The translations under genes were made by a program, and so were the position numbers. Source: an uncultured Methanomethylovorans sp. (lineage in GTDB: Archaea; Halobacteriota; Methanosarcinia; Methanosarcinales; Methanosarcinaceae). Taken from it: DNA of 64,000 nucleotides. Shown here one piece after another: positions 1-8,100 of the stretch. Where the stretch lies: assembly GCF_963678545.1 (NCBI RefSeq), contig NZ_OY782870.1, positions 1,860,001 through 1,924,000 of the forward strand, written 5' to 3'. How positions within the stretch are numbered: position 1 is the first letter of the stretch; each line of letters starts with the position of its first letter. The notes beneath the pieces are model-generated. The model saw only the letters and a program-made list of their open reading frames with translations, made no database searches and had not been told where the DNA came from.

Positions 1-1367
1 ACAACACGTGAATCTATATTATGGTTGATTCCCAGTTCTTCAAGATATTTCAATACAAGCTTTGGCTTGTTGCCAGTAATTCCTGCGCGGCCAGTGATTC
101 CAATGGCAGTGTTCTCAAACAAAAGTCCTTGTTCCTGTGTAACTTTTATAAGTCTTTGAATCACCCTGGCCATTACATCATCTATCACAGAAAAGAGAAA
201 GTTAAGCCCATGTTTCTTGTAGATCTCCGCACCAATTTTAGTAAGCTTATCCATATCAGAACCGTTGATCCCGACATCACAGCCTATGAGCACAACACCC
301 ATTTCCTCTGCTGCTTTAGGATTTACAGGAACGCTTCCGTATCTTTTAAAACCCTGGGGTACTTTTTCAATACGTATGTATTGATGAATATTTTGCGAAT
401 ACTCTAATATCTGTTTTCCTTTGAACATAGTAGAGAACTTTCCAAAAGAAATACCCGGAAGCAACTTGAACTCAGCTGATGAATTTTTACGCAGCTCCGG
501 GCTTGCAACATCATCCTTTTCAATATCCTGAAAAATTTCAAGAGCTGTGCCTTTTTGTGGGTCTACTTTTCCTGTACCTTTGATAAGTGCATCTGGAATA
601 GCACCTGCATAGCCGCAGAAGTTACCAATAGTCCTTGCATAAGGCAATTCCTGTCCTATGATCCTCCCATCTAATGTAGTACCAAAGTCCATAGAAATAC
701 ATGGGTTACGGAAATCCACGTCCACCCACTTTGCTCCCTCTTTGATACCTGCTGTTGCGAGTTCTCCTTCCATTTCATTGGCTACGATCTCCACACCAGT
801 AGCACCTTTTGGTGGCGTGACACTCGCGACTGCTCCATCAAATACAACCTTTTCTAATTTGGAGTATTTGCGAATCTTTTCCTGAATATTTAATATAGAC
901 ATTGGCGGAGTCATACGGTTTGGAGGTACACCTGCCATAAGGCAACCTTCAGCCAGTGCTTTAATGAATTCACCCACTTCTTCGGGAGCATCAAAACCTG
1001 CAACAACACCTGTTGAACGTACTACAAAATGGATGTCAGTTTTTATGTCCAGATTTGCCTTTTCTACTGCTTTAAGGAGTGTGTTCCTTACAAGTTCGGC
1101 TATGGACTGTCTGGTTAACTCTACACCACTGAGAGTTCTGCCAAATATTTCCTCTCCATTTTTAGGTGCCCGCACATCACGAGTCATTTTGACAGTTTTG
1201 GTTATAAGGCGTGTTTTTCCATCTTCCATATTAGTGGCTGTAAGGATACATTTGGTAGTAGTATTGCCCACTTCCACTGAAGCTACAATAAAATATGCAT
1301 TAGAACCGGACTTCAGATCGATCAACCTTACTGAAGGACTCTCAACTATTCTTGGTTTATGACCCAT
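1..1367 (-). CDS. Methanogenesis marker protein 14 (3' end outside window)
   Basis: Reading the minus strand from the ATG at 1367 gives an uninterrupted protein that begins MGHKPRIVES and continues past the window edge. About 455 residues are visible. Its regions VEVGNTTTKCI and SMDFGTTLDGR resemble the phosphate-binding turns of the ASKHA/actin-like ATPase fold. The family, methanogenesis marker 14, is restricted to methanogens and has no settled biochemical role; a link to reductive activation of corrinoid proteins would be inference from the fold. A ribosome binding site (AGGAG, 1376-1380) precedes the ATG. The gene lies 11 bp downstream of the thioredoxin gene, so the two are probably co-transcribed. 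Confidence 0.85.
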   Translation of the reverse strand, partial: MGHKPRIVESPSVRLIDLKSGSNAYFIVASVEVGNTTTKCILTATNMEDGKTRLITKTVKMTRDVRAPKNGEEIFGRTLSGVELTRQSIAELVRNTLLKAVEKANLDIKTDIHFVVRSTGVVAGFDAPEEVGEFIKALAEGCLMAGVPPNRMTPPMSILNIQEKIRKYSKLEKVVFDGAVASVTPPKGATGVEIVANEMEGELATAGIKEGAKWVDVDFRNPCISMDFGTTLDGRIIGQELPYARTIGNFCGYAGAIPDALIKGTGKVDPQKGTALEIFQDIEKDDVASPELRKNSSAEFKLLPGISFGKFSTMFKGKQILEYSQNIHQYIRIEKVPQGFKRYGSVPVNPKAAEEMGVVLIGCDVGINGSDMDKLTKIGAEIYKKHGLNFLFSVIDDVMARVIQRLIKVTQEQGLLFENTAIGITGRAGITGNKPKLVLKYLEELGINHNIDSRV

Positions 1368-1378
1368 GTTACAAGCTC

Positions 1379-1792
1379 CTATCTTTGACCATTGATCAAT
1401 GGTCTTAATTTTTCTAAAAGCAACTGCTTTGGCAATGCTCCCGAAACATGATCAACTAAGTGACCTTTTTGGAAAAACAACAAAGTAGGAATACTTGATA
1501 TTCCCATATTCTGTGAAATTTTTGGATTCTGGTCTGTGTCAAGTTTACCAAACACGATCTTTCCCTGCAGTTCGGATGCGAGCTGATCGATAATTGGGGA
1601 TAATATACGGCAGGGGCCACACCACTGAGCCCAACAGTCTATTACTACTAAGGGGTACTGAGATATGAACGAATTGAAACTGTCATCTGTGACAGTCATA
1701 GGTTCTGCCGGATATTGACGAGCTTCAAGGGAATGCCGGAGTTCCTGAAGTCTTTTTTTCCTGATAGCTTCCAGATCATCCATGTTACTCAT
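1379..1792 (-). CDS. Thioredoxin with N-terminal helical extension
   Basis: A 137-residue thioredoxin with the classical WCGPC active site (Trp57, Cys58, Cys61) and a cis-proline at Pro102 in SSIPT. It is expected to reduce protein disulfides in the cytoplasm. The first roughly 30 residues are an extra charged helix (DLEAIRKKRLQELR), resembling the start of PDCD5-family proteins and absent from minimal thioredoxins of about 105 residues. The gene sits directly upstream of marker protein 14 on the same strand. That suggests, but does not prove, a redox role linked to methanogenesis. The thioredoxin call is firm; the partner protein is unknown. Confidence 0.93.
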   Translation of the reverse strand: MSNMDDLEAIRKKRLQELRHSLEARQYPAEPMTVTDDSFNSFISQYPLVVIDCWAQWCGPCRILSPIIDQLASELQGKIVFGKLDTDQNPKISQNMGISSIPTLLFFQKGHLVDHVSGALPKQLLLEKLRPLINGQR

Positions 1793-1945
1793 CCTTAAAT
1801 GATTGTTCCATTTTATTAAAAGCCTAATCCTATAGTACTCATCAGGAGAAATAATGCCTCACAGAAATATACATTATTTTTCCCTTTTGTCTAAATCCAT
1901 CCATCTGAATGAACATAATAGCTAAATAACATTAATGGTAAGGTT

Positions 1946-2116
1946 ATGCGTAATAGTAGAAAAAAGGGCGCAAAGATGCCATTATTTCAGGAAAATTGTA
2001 ACGGAAAAGTCACTCTGACCATACCCAAGAACATCGTAGACATGGAAAAACTGAATAAGGAAGATAATTTCAGGATAGTCAAGGTTCAGGGCTATCTGGC
2101 ATTGGAGCCAATCTGA
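1946..2116 (+). CDS. Small AbrB/SpoVT-like protein (56 aa)
   Basis: A short frame from ATG 1946 to TGA 2114-2116 encodes 56 residues. The segment KVTLTIPKNIVDMEKLNKED matches the swapped-hairpin start of AbrB/MazE-type DNA-binding domains, which usually read 'itIPk.i...lgl..Gd.v'. A second in-frame ATG lies at 1976; the first start has a weak purine-rich site (GGTAAGG) just upstream. It could be a stand-alone regulator or an antitoxin whose toxin is missing, since no partner gene is adjacent. The call rests on one motif and on reading-frame quality. Confidence 0.5.
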   Translation: MRNSRKKGAKMPLFQENCNGKVTLTIPKNIVDMEKLNKEDNFRIVKVQGYLALEPI

Positions 2117-2360
2117 TAAAAGCTACATTTCATAGCGTTTTCTTGCAGTAACTTTAGACGAGACTTTTTTATTAGGGTAAAGGGTGTAAGGCATTCACAA
2201 TTATTCATAATTTAGAACTTGATAAGCCCTATATGTTCCCTAAAGGGTAGAAATCCTGTAAAAGATAACGATGACATGGGGGGTAAAGGAAGGGGTAAAA
2301 AGTGAATGACAACTTGTAATGAATTGTATAAGGGTTCAAAATTTGCCTTAATCTGAAAGT

Positions 2361-3135
2361 ATGCAGACTTACTATGTGGTATCGAAACGTAAGAAATGAA
2401 AGTATGGCCTATGGATGTAAGTCATTCAAATACGCAAATTGAAAAAGCACAAACGCTCGTTGGAAATTCCTCTGCATGGAATGAGTACAAAAGTACAACC
2501 TCCAAACGAAGAGATAACAATAGAGTACATGCTAAACCAACTGGCGCGAATCTTACAGACAAATTCGAGTGGAATCATATCAATTGGAATATTGTGGAAA
2601 CACGCGTTAATAGGCTACAAGTCAGGATTACGAAAGCAGTTATTCTAATCCGAAAACCATAACTACTGCCTGAAAAGGTTAGGGTGTGCCTGAGTGGTAT
2701 GAAGGGAAACTTTCACGTACCGTTCTTAGGCGAGAAAGAGAGAGTAATCCGACAAAGAAGGGGAGAAGATTCCTTTTACAACGGTCACAAAAAAAGGAAA
2801 GGTATAAAGATTCATGCATGGGTAAGTTGTGAAGTTTTTCCTCTTACAATTCAAATAGCTTCTGGAAAAGAGTACGACAGACAGCAGTTCATTGAAGTTA
2901 TGGAAGATATTAAGGTCAAGACCGATGGAAGACCAAGGACAAGACCTCTTGAAGTTCTGGCAGATGCTGCGTATGATGACGTACAGATAAGGCAATATTT
3001 AAGGTCAAGAGCTATCAAAAGCAACATCCCGATCAATAAAAGGAACAGTAAAAGAAGGAAAAGAGGAAGATCTACTCAATTTGATGAGGAAACATATCAT
3101 TACAGAGGGAAAGGTTTATGCTTTTTTACCTTCAA
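2361..3135 (+). mobile_element. Degraded IS5-type transposase relic
   Basis: The frame around 2684-3120 encodes a C-terminal piece of a DDE transposase. KIHAWVS is followed by a basic region, then LADAAYDDVQIRQYL and IPINKRNSKRR, the pattern around the second Asp and the late catalytic region in IS5-family enzymes. The upstream part (2361-2660) is broken by stops and frame changes, and no intact N-terminus or clear terminal inverted repeats are visible. The frame runs on without a stop into the neighbouring cytochrome b5-like gene, so automated annotation may report one chimeric protein of about 240 residues. It is a dead insertion sequence; the subgroup is uncertain. Confidence 0.6.
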
Positions 3136-3169
3136 TCTCCTTTGTTATTCGGTACAAGGGGTGTTATTA

Positions 3170-3406
3170 ATGCAAGAGTTCACACTTGAAGAAGTTGCCA
3201 GGTATACTGGAAAGAACGGTGAAAAAGCTTATGTGGTTTACAAAGGCAAAGTATATGATATTACAGAGAGTGGTTTCTGGTCAGAAGGAGAGCACATGGG
3301 AATGCATGAAGCTGGAAATGATCTGACGGAGGCTCTTGAAACAGAAGCTCCGCATGAATCATCTGCCTTGGATGCATATCCTGTTATAGGCACAATAAAA
3401 AAATGA
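3170..3406 (+). CDS. Small cytochrome b5-like heme-binding protein
   Basis: Seventy-eight residues starting at ATG 3170, with an AAGGGG ribosome binding site at 3156-3161. FTLEEVARYTGKNGEKAYVV, then VYDITES, EHMGMHEAGNDLTEAL and APHESSALDAYPVIG, follow the order of the cytochrome b5 heme/steroid-binding fold. Histidines in EHMGMHEAG and APHES are candidate heme ligands. Stand-alone versions of about 75-80 residues without a membrane anchor occur in Methanosarcinales; their electron partners are not established. The gene is in frame with the transposase relic upstream but has its own start, so the fusion is an artefact of an open junction. A TATA box for the next operon follows it. Confidence 0.8.
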   Translation: MQEFTLEEVARYTGKNGEKAYVVYKGKVYDITESGFWSEGEHMGMHEAGNDLTEALETEAPHESSALDAYPVIGTIKK

Positions 3407-3481
3407 GTATGATATTTTTGTGGTGCCATATTTGATGTGCTTCATATTGCATGGCATTTACGCTGTTAACAAGTGGAAATC

Positions 3482-3490
3482 TATATATAA
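3482..3490 (+). promoter_or_regulatory. TATA box of the suf operon
   Basis: TATATATAA lies 43 bp before the sufC start, the distance expected for an archaeal promoter with a short 5' leader. AAGGGGG at 3520-3526 is the ribosome binding site. Confidence 0.6.
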
Positions 3491-3532
3491 AGACCCGATT
3501 GATATTACCTCGCTCTCTCAAGGGGGACATAT

Positions 3533-4279
3533 ATGCTGGAGATACAAGACCTTACCGTAGAAATTGGGGGCCGTCGAATCCTTAATGGTATAAACCTTAA
3601 TGTTGAGGACGGCTTTAAAAATGTACTTTTTGGACCGAACGGTGCAGGTAAATCAGCTTTGCTGATGACCCTGATGGGATTCTCAGGTTATAAAGTAGTC
3701 AAAGGAAAAATCATTTTCAAAGATGAAGACATCACAAATATGTCTGTGTACGAACGTGCACAGATGGGGCTTGGGATAATGGCCCAGAGACCACCTAATA
3801 TGACCGGGGTAAAACTGCGCAGCCTTTTAGACGTGGTATCTAAAAATGATAGAAAGTATGATGAGCTTGCTGAGACGCTGGACATGGTACGTTTCCTTGA
3901 CAGGGACATAAATGTAGGTTTCTCAGGTGGGGAGATCAAAAGATCTGAGCTCTTGCAGTTGTCAGTACAGAATCCTGATATGGTGTTGCTTGATGAACCT
4001 GAATCTGGAGTAGACCTTGTGAGTATTGAGCAACTTGGTATCACTATCAAGAACCTTCTGGGTGGTCATGGTAAATGTGCAGGGGAAAGATGTAAACAAG
4101 GCAAATCAGCCCTTATCATCACTCATACCGGACAAGTGCTGGACTATGTGGAAGCAGATAGAGGGTTTATACTATGCAATGGCAGAGTGATGTGTTCCGG
4201 TAACCCGCACGAGATGCTGGAGGATATTAAGTCACAGGGGTATGAGGAGTGTGTCAAATGCAAGATGAATTATCGCTGA
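3533..4279 (+). CDS. sufC: Fe-S cluster assembly ATPase SufC
   Basis: An ABC-type ATPase of 248 residues. It has Walker A GPNGAGKS, signature FSGGEIKR, Walker B VLLDEPESGVD and the switch histidine region IITHTG. SufC powers the SufBCD scaffold that builds iron-sulfur clusters, an essential job in methanogens rich in Fe-S proteins. Cysteines in GKCAGERCKQG (about residues 181-188) and the C-terminal ECVKCKMNYR are unusual for SufC and may bind metal or sense redox state (inference). The 3' end overlaps the sufB-like gene by 22 bp, implying translational coupling. Confidence 0.93.
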   Translation: MLEIQDLTVEIGGRRILNGINLNVEDGFKNVLFGPNGAGKSALLMTLMGFSGYKVVKGKIIFKDEDITNMSVYERAQMGLGIMAQRPPNMTGVKLRSLLDVVSKNDRKYDELAETLDMVRFLDRDINVGFSGGEIKRSELLQLSVQNPDMVLLDEPESGVDLVSIEQLGITIKNLLGGHGKCAGERCKQGKSALIITHTGQVLDYVEADRGFILCNGRVMCSGNPHEMLEDIKSQGYEECVKCKMNYR

Positions 4280-5484
4280 AGAAAAAGGCAGAAGATGCAC
4301 TTAAGAAGAGTGCTGCCTATGGTGAGGATTTAAACCTTGATGATTATCAGATTGCCAGCAAAGAGACAGAGGTTACAGAGAATCTTATGAGCCTCAGTGC
4401 GGATGACCAGAAAACACTTCTAAATGTGGGAGTTGTACCCAATGAGGAAAACCGCAGCGGTACTTTCATCATGCTCAACAATGCAGTCTCGCATGCATCT
4501 GTCAAACAGGACGATGAAGTCGAGCTCATGTCCCTTCAGGACGCTATTAAGAAATACGATTGGGTGAAGGATTATTGCTGGAAACTTGTGAAACCTGATG
4601 CAGACAAATATACTGCGATGACTTACTTGCAGAACGCAGATGGCTATTTTATCCGTGCTCCTGCAGGAAAGAAATCCAAAATGCCTATACAGACATGCCT
4701 GCTCATTGGATCTAAAGAAGTTTCACAAACAGTACATAACATCATAGTTGTCGAGGAAGGTGCACAGCTTGATGTAATTACAGGTTGTTCCACCAGAAAG
4801 GGCGTGGAAAAGGGATTACACCTCGGAATTTCAGAAATGTACGTGAAAAAGGGAGCCACTTTGAACTTTACCATGATACACAACTGGGCTGAACAGATAG
4901 GTGTCAGGCCCCGCACTGTGGTCCATGTTGAAGAAGGTGGTACCTATATTAACAATTATATTACCCTAAAACCAGTGAAGTCTATTCAGATGTATCCGAC
5001 AGTCCTGCTTGAAGGAAAAGGTGCATTTACAAGGCTGAACAGCATAGGAGTAGCTCACCCCGGCTCTGAACTGGATCTGGGAAGCAGAGTGATATTTAAT
5101 GCTCCTGATACGAAGGCAGAGCTGATCTCCAGGACTATCACCACTGGTGGAAAGGTTATTGCAAGGGGAGAGATGATAGGTAATGCTGATGGAGCAAAAG
5201 GCCACCTTGAATGTCATGGCCTTGTGCTTTCGAAAGAAGGTAGCCAGAGAGCTATACCCATCCTGGAAGCAAATGTTGAAGATATCGAGCTATCTCATGA
5301 AGCTGCTGTGGGCAGGATTGCCAGGGAACAAATAGAGTATCTTATGGCTCGCGGTCTCACTGAGGAAGAAGCTGTTGGAATGATTGTCAGGGGATTCCTT
5401 GATGTAGGTATCCAGGGAATACCTGATGAACTTAAGGCAAGTATTGATGAGACTATCGCCAAAATAGGTGAAAAGGCCATTTAA
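4258..5484 (+). CDS. sufB: SufB/SufD-family Fe-S cluster scaffold protein
   Basis: About 408 residues of the SufB/SufD beta-helix family. It contains the typical repeated segments IIVVEEGAQLDVITGCS, KGATLNFTMIHNW, the C-terminal CHGLVLS and LSHEAAVGRIAREQIEYLMARGL. Only one such protein accompanies SufC here, as in other methanogens with a minimal SufBC system. The ATG at 4258 is preferred over the GTG at 4249 because GAGGAG (4244-4249) is spaced correctly for it. A hairpin with a T-rich tail follows the stop. The protein could equally be labelled SufD-like; scaffold function is inferred from family and operon. Confidence 0.9.
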   Translation: MQDELSLKKKAEDALKKSAAYGEDLNLDDYQIASKETEVTENLMSLSADDQKTLLNVGVVPNEENRSGTFIMLNNAVSHASVKQDDEVELMSLQDAIKKYDWVKDYCWKLVKPDADKYTAMTYLQNADGYFIRAPAGKKSKMPIQTCLLIGSKEVSQTVHNIIVVEEGAQLDVITGCSTRKGVEKGLHLGISEMYVKKGATLNFTMIHNWAEQIGVRPRTVVHVEEGGTYINNYITLKPVKSIQMYPTVLLEGKGAFTRLNSIGVAHPGSELDLGSRVIFNAPDTKAELISRTITTGGKVIARGEMIGNADGAKGHLECHGLVLSKEGSQRAIPILEANVEDIELSHEAAVGRIAREQIEYLMARGLTEEEAVGMIVRGFLDVGIQGIPDELKASIDETIAKIGEKAI

Positions 5485-5492
5485 TTGTGATA

Positions 5493-5530
5493 ATGCGGAG
5501 ATATAAACTCTCTGCATATTCTTATCTTTT
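5493..5530 (+). terminator. Hairpin terminator after suf operon
   Basis: ATGCGGAGA and TCTCTGCAT (one G-T pair) form a 9-bp stem around a 7-nt loop. A T-rich stretch with TTTTT follows. Confidence 0.6.
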
Positions 5531-5601
5531 TGTATAGAAAATATTATTAAGTAAAGGCTTTTATTATCGTATGCCATTAGGTAAAGCCGAGAGGATAATG
5601 A

Positions 5602-6480
5602 ATGAATAAACAGAGCGCTATTGCTATTTTTCTTGCTGTTATTATGTTAGGGTCTATAGCTTCCGTACTCTTCATGGGCGACGCTAAAAATAATAACACT
5701 GCTACAAATGACACAAATACTACTAAAATTACGGCACCTAGCATAGATACTATTGCTGGTGAACATATTGAGCATCAACTTGATTCCATTGCAGATGGGA
5801 TAGCAATGAGCCCGAAAGGCATTACGTCTGCTCAATTTGTTGATTTTACAAAGGTTTACAATAGTCAGTTACAAATGTTCGAGCCAAATGCAACTCAAAT
5901 GTCAGCAATATACAATGTATGGGTGACGAAAGAGTTCAGCGCCGTTGACAATAATATTTCTAAAAGTTCAGATTCGGTCTTCCAGCTGCATACCATTTAT
6001 CCAGAAGTTGTTAATTTCCAATATGTGCAATCTGCAGAACCATATAATGGATATTATTTCCTGTCAAGGGGCAATAATTATTCTAATGTAGTTGGTTCAC
6101 CAATGTTATTGGGTAGTGAAACAAGGATCAAAAGCGTAATTGATGTCATTTCCGGTAATGCCGAAGCCTCACATGATTTCGACTACCTGCTCAGTAAAAC
6201 CGAGCCAGGAGCAGAAATACAGATCGTAAGTTCTGACAAGAAACTGACTGCTGATCAATACTACTTAGAGTTTAAGGCTATAGATAATGAAACATATGCC
6301 AGGAAGACTCTATACTTGAACCTCAATCAAAGTGTTCTGACAAAATTCAATTCTCTTGCAGAGAACAGTTCAAGCCGTGGACTTGAATATGATATTTCAG
6401 AAGATAGCAATATCACTACAGTGGTTGTAGAGGCCAATGAATCTGACCTTTTAAATCTTGCATTTGAGCCTTACTCTTAA
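5602..6480 (+). CDS. Secreted or membrane-anchored protein of unknown function
   Basis: A 292-residue protein with an N-terminal hydrophobic helix (residues 6-26, IAIFLAVIMLGSIASVLFMG). A linker rich in Asn, Thr and Asp follows, as is common just outside the archaeal membrane. The remainder is a soluble extracellular domain with several Asn-X-Ser/Thr sites. No family is recognised. GAGAGG before the second of two overlapping ATGs selects the start at 5602. It is monocistronic, bounded by hairpins on both sides, and precedes the ribosomal block, whose promoter lies downstream of it. Confidence 0.7.
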   Translation: MNKQSAIAIFLAVIMLGSIASVLFMGDAKNNNTATNDTNTTKITAPSIDTIAGEHIEHQLDSIADGIAMSPKGITSAQFVDFTKVYNSQLQMFEPNATQMSAIYNVWVTKEFSAVDNNISKSSDSVFQLHTIYPEVVNFQYVQSAEPYNGYYFLSRGNNYSNVVGSPMLLGSETRIKSVIDVISGNAEASHDFDYLLSKTEPGAEIQIVSSDKKLTADQYYLEFKAIDNETYARKTLYLNLNQSVLTKFNSLAENSSSRGLEYDISEDSNITTVVVEANESDLLNLAFEPYS

Positions 6481-6492
6481 GGCTCTTTTTTA
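6466..6492 (+). terminator. Strong intrinsic-type terminator overlapping stop codon
   Basis: GAGCCTT (6466-6472) and AAGGCTC (6479-6485) form a perfect 7-bp stem with a 6-nt loop, followed by T6. The stop codon of the upstream gene lies inside the hairpin. Confidence 0.75.
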
Positions 6493-6563
6493 TATATTCT
6501 ACGGAAAGACTTTTGTTCTAATAAAACCTTCTGCGCAGGCTACGTTAGTATTTTGCCGCAAGG

Positions 6564-6573
6564 TATTTAAATA
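6564..6573 (+). promoter_or_regulatory. TATA box of the ribosomal protein operon
   Basis: TATTTAAATA, preceded by a purine-rich BRE-like CGCAAGG, lies 164 bp before rpl7ae. This implies a 5' leader of about 140 nt, long enough for autoregulatory RNA structure. That is inference: L7Ae autoregulation through kink-turns is known in archaea, but a kink-turn was not identified here. Confidence 0.45.
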
Positions 6574-6736
6574 AATGCAACGATTGATAGCCAACGCTTG
6601 ATGCAAGTTTCTTTAAAAGGCAACTAACACAGGCAGTTGAAGATCATTAAGCCAAATCTGTTCTGGATTAATTCCGGAGCTACAATGAATGATGAAAGAC
6701 TATGAAATGTACATAGTTTTGAAGGAGATAAATAAT

Positions 6737-7093
6737 ATGGCAAAAAAATTCGATATTCCAGCAGAACTCGCTGACAAAGCACTCGAGAGCGTTGAACTTG
6801 CAAGAGACACCGGTAAACTCAAAAAGGGTACCAATGAAGTAACAAAAGCAATTGAGAGAGGTATCGTTAAGCTTGCAGTCATTGCAGAGGACATTCAGCC
6901 TGAAGAGATTATTGCTCACATTCCTGTATTATGTGAAGAAAAGAATGCACCCTATATATTTGTAAAGCAGCAGAAGGAACTTGGAGCTGCATGCGGTATT
7001 GGCGTAAACTGTGCAACTGTAGCCATCGTCGATGCTGGAAAGGGTGCAGAGCTTATTGAAGACATAGTTCAGAAGGTTAACGCCCTTAAGTAA
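6737..7093 (+). CDS. rpl7ae: Ribosomal protein L7Ae
   Basis: A 118-residue kink-turn-binding protein. Motifs include [14 protein letters not shown] (the RNA-binding helix with the NE pair), [19 protein letters not shown] and [15 protein letters not shown]. In archaea it is both a ribosomal protein and a core subunit of box C/D and H/ACA ribonucleoproteins and RNase P. ATG 6737 is chosen because AAGGAGAT lies at 6723-6730; an upstream in-frame ATG at 6689 lacks a comparable site. It leads a rpl7ae-rps28e-rpl24e-ndk-infB cluster whose order is conserved in many euryarchaea. Confidence 0.96.
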   Translation: MAKKFDIPAELADKALESVELARDTGKLKKGTNEVTKAIERGIVKLAVIAEDIQPEEIIAHIPVLCEEKNAPYIFVKQQKELGAACGIGVNCATVAIVDAGKGAELIEDIVQKVNALK

Positions 7094-7114
7094 ACCCCTT
7101 GGGAGGTATAGACA

Positions 7115-7330
7115 ATGGCAGATGATGATACAGGATATGCGGCAGAGGTCATCGATGTTATCGGAAATACCGGTATGCATGGTGAAGCCAGCCAGATCCA
7201 GTGCAGAGTTCTGGAAGGCCGCGACAAGGGTCGTATTATTACCCGTAACAGTGTAGGCCCTGTAAGAATTGGGGATGTCTTCATGCTTATGGAGACCTCA
7301 AGGGAAGCAAAGAAGCTTACTACAAGGTGA
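7115..7330 (+). CDS. rps28e: Ribosomal protein S28e
   Basis: A 71-residue archaeal/eukaryotic small-subunit protein with an OB fold. [20 protein letters not shown] and RGRII-type strands precede the hallmark [13 protein letters not shown]. The C-terminus [12 protein letters not shown] matches the conserved basic tail (usually EtEREARR). TTGGGAGGT upstream is a good ribosome binding site. It sits 21 bp after rpl7ae and 6 bp before rpl24e, so it belongs to the same transcript. Confidence 0.96.
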   Translation: MADDDTGYAAEVIDVIGNTGMHGEASQIQCRVLEGRDKGRIITRNSVGPVRIGDVFMLMETSREAKKLTTR

Positions 7331-7336
7331 TGTAAA

Positions 7337-7525
7337 ATGGAACAGAGGAAGTGTTCTTTCTGCGGTGAGTTACTCGAGCCAGGTACTGGGAAGTTATTCG
7401 CCAAGAAAGATGGATCTACATATTATTTCTGTTCATCCAAGTGCGAAAACAACTTTATGCTTGGAAGACTTCCAAGGCGTACTATTTGGACAGAGCAGGG
7501 CAGGGTATACCTCAAAAAAGCCTGA
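7337..7525 (+). CDS. rpl24e: Ribosomal protein L24e
   Basis: Sixty-two residues with the four-cysteine zinc ribbon [13 protein letters not shown] and CSSKCENN. The typical C-terminal helix [15 protein letters not shown] follows. It is a large-subunit protein of archaea and eukaryotes, located next to S28e and upstream of ndk as in most euryarchaea. Confidence 0.96.
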   Translation: MEQRKCSFCGELLEPGTGKLFAKKDGSTYYFCSSKCENNFMLGRLPRRTIWTEQGRVYLKKA

Positions 7526-7537
7526 GCTGGTGTCAAA

Positions 7538-7987
7538 ATGGAACAGACTTATGTGATGATAAAGCCAGACGCTGTGCAAAGAGGTCTGATAGGCGAGATC
7601 ATCTTAAGGATAGAAAGAAAAGGGCTCAAGATAGCAGCCATACGTATGAACGTCATGGACAAAAACAGTGCTAAGGAGCATTACAAGGAGCATTCTGAAA
7701 GGCCCTTTTTCAACTCCCTTATAGAGTACGTTATTTCCGGTCCATCTGTGTCCATGGTCATCGAAGGTAATAACTCCATAGCGATCATGAGAAGCATCAA
7801 TGGAGCAACTAACCCGGTGAACGCATTGCCTGGTACTATTCGTGGCGATTTTGCAGTTGAGACAGGAAGGAACATTGTGCATGCTTCCGATTCACCTGAA
7901 GCCGCAAAGCGTGAGATCTCCATTCATTTTAAGGATAATGAGATCGCAGGTTACAAGAAAATAGATGAAGCATGGCTATATGAGTAA
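7538..7987 (+). CDS. ndk: Nucleoside diphosphate kinase
   Basis: A 149-residue enzyme that transfers the gamma phosphate of ATP to other nucleoside diphosphates through a phosphohistidine. The N-terminus QTYVMIKPDAVQRGLIGEII and the active-site segment NIVHASDSPEAAKREI, with the catalytic His in the second, are diagnostic. Family length and motif order are normal. Co-transcription with L24e and aIF5B (12 and 113 bp gaps) is a conserved archaeal arrangement that ties GTP supply to translation. Confidence 0.97.
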   Translation: MEQTYVMIKPDAVQRGLIGEIILRIERKGLKIAAIRMNVMDKNSAKEHYKEHSERPFFNSLIEYVISGPSVSMVIEGNNSIAIMRSINGATNPVNALPGTIRGDFAVETGRNIVHASDSPEAAKREISIHFKDNEIAGYKKIDEAWLYE

Positions 7988-8100
7988 GCTGGGATAGAAT
8001 GGTTTTCACCATGCACGATCATTAAAATCTGTGATCGGTATGGAGAATAACCTGCTCCCTATATTCCACACATCTTAAGAAAATAATCGAGGGGTTTCTC

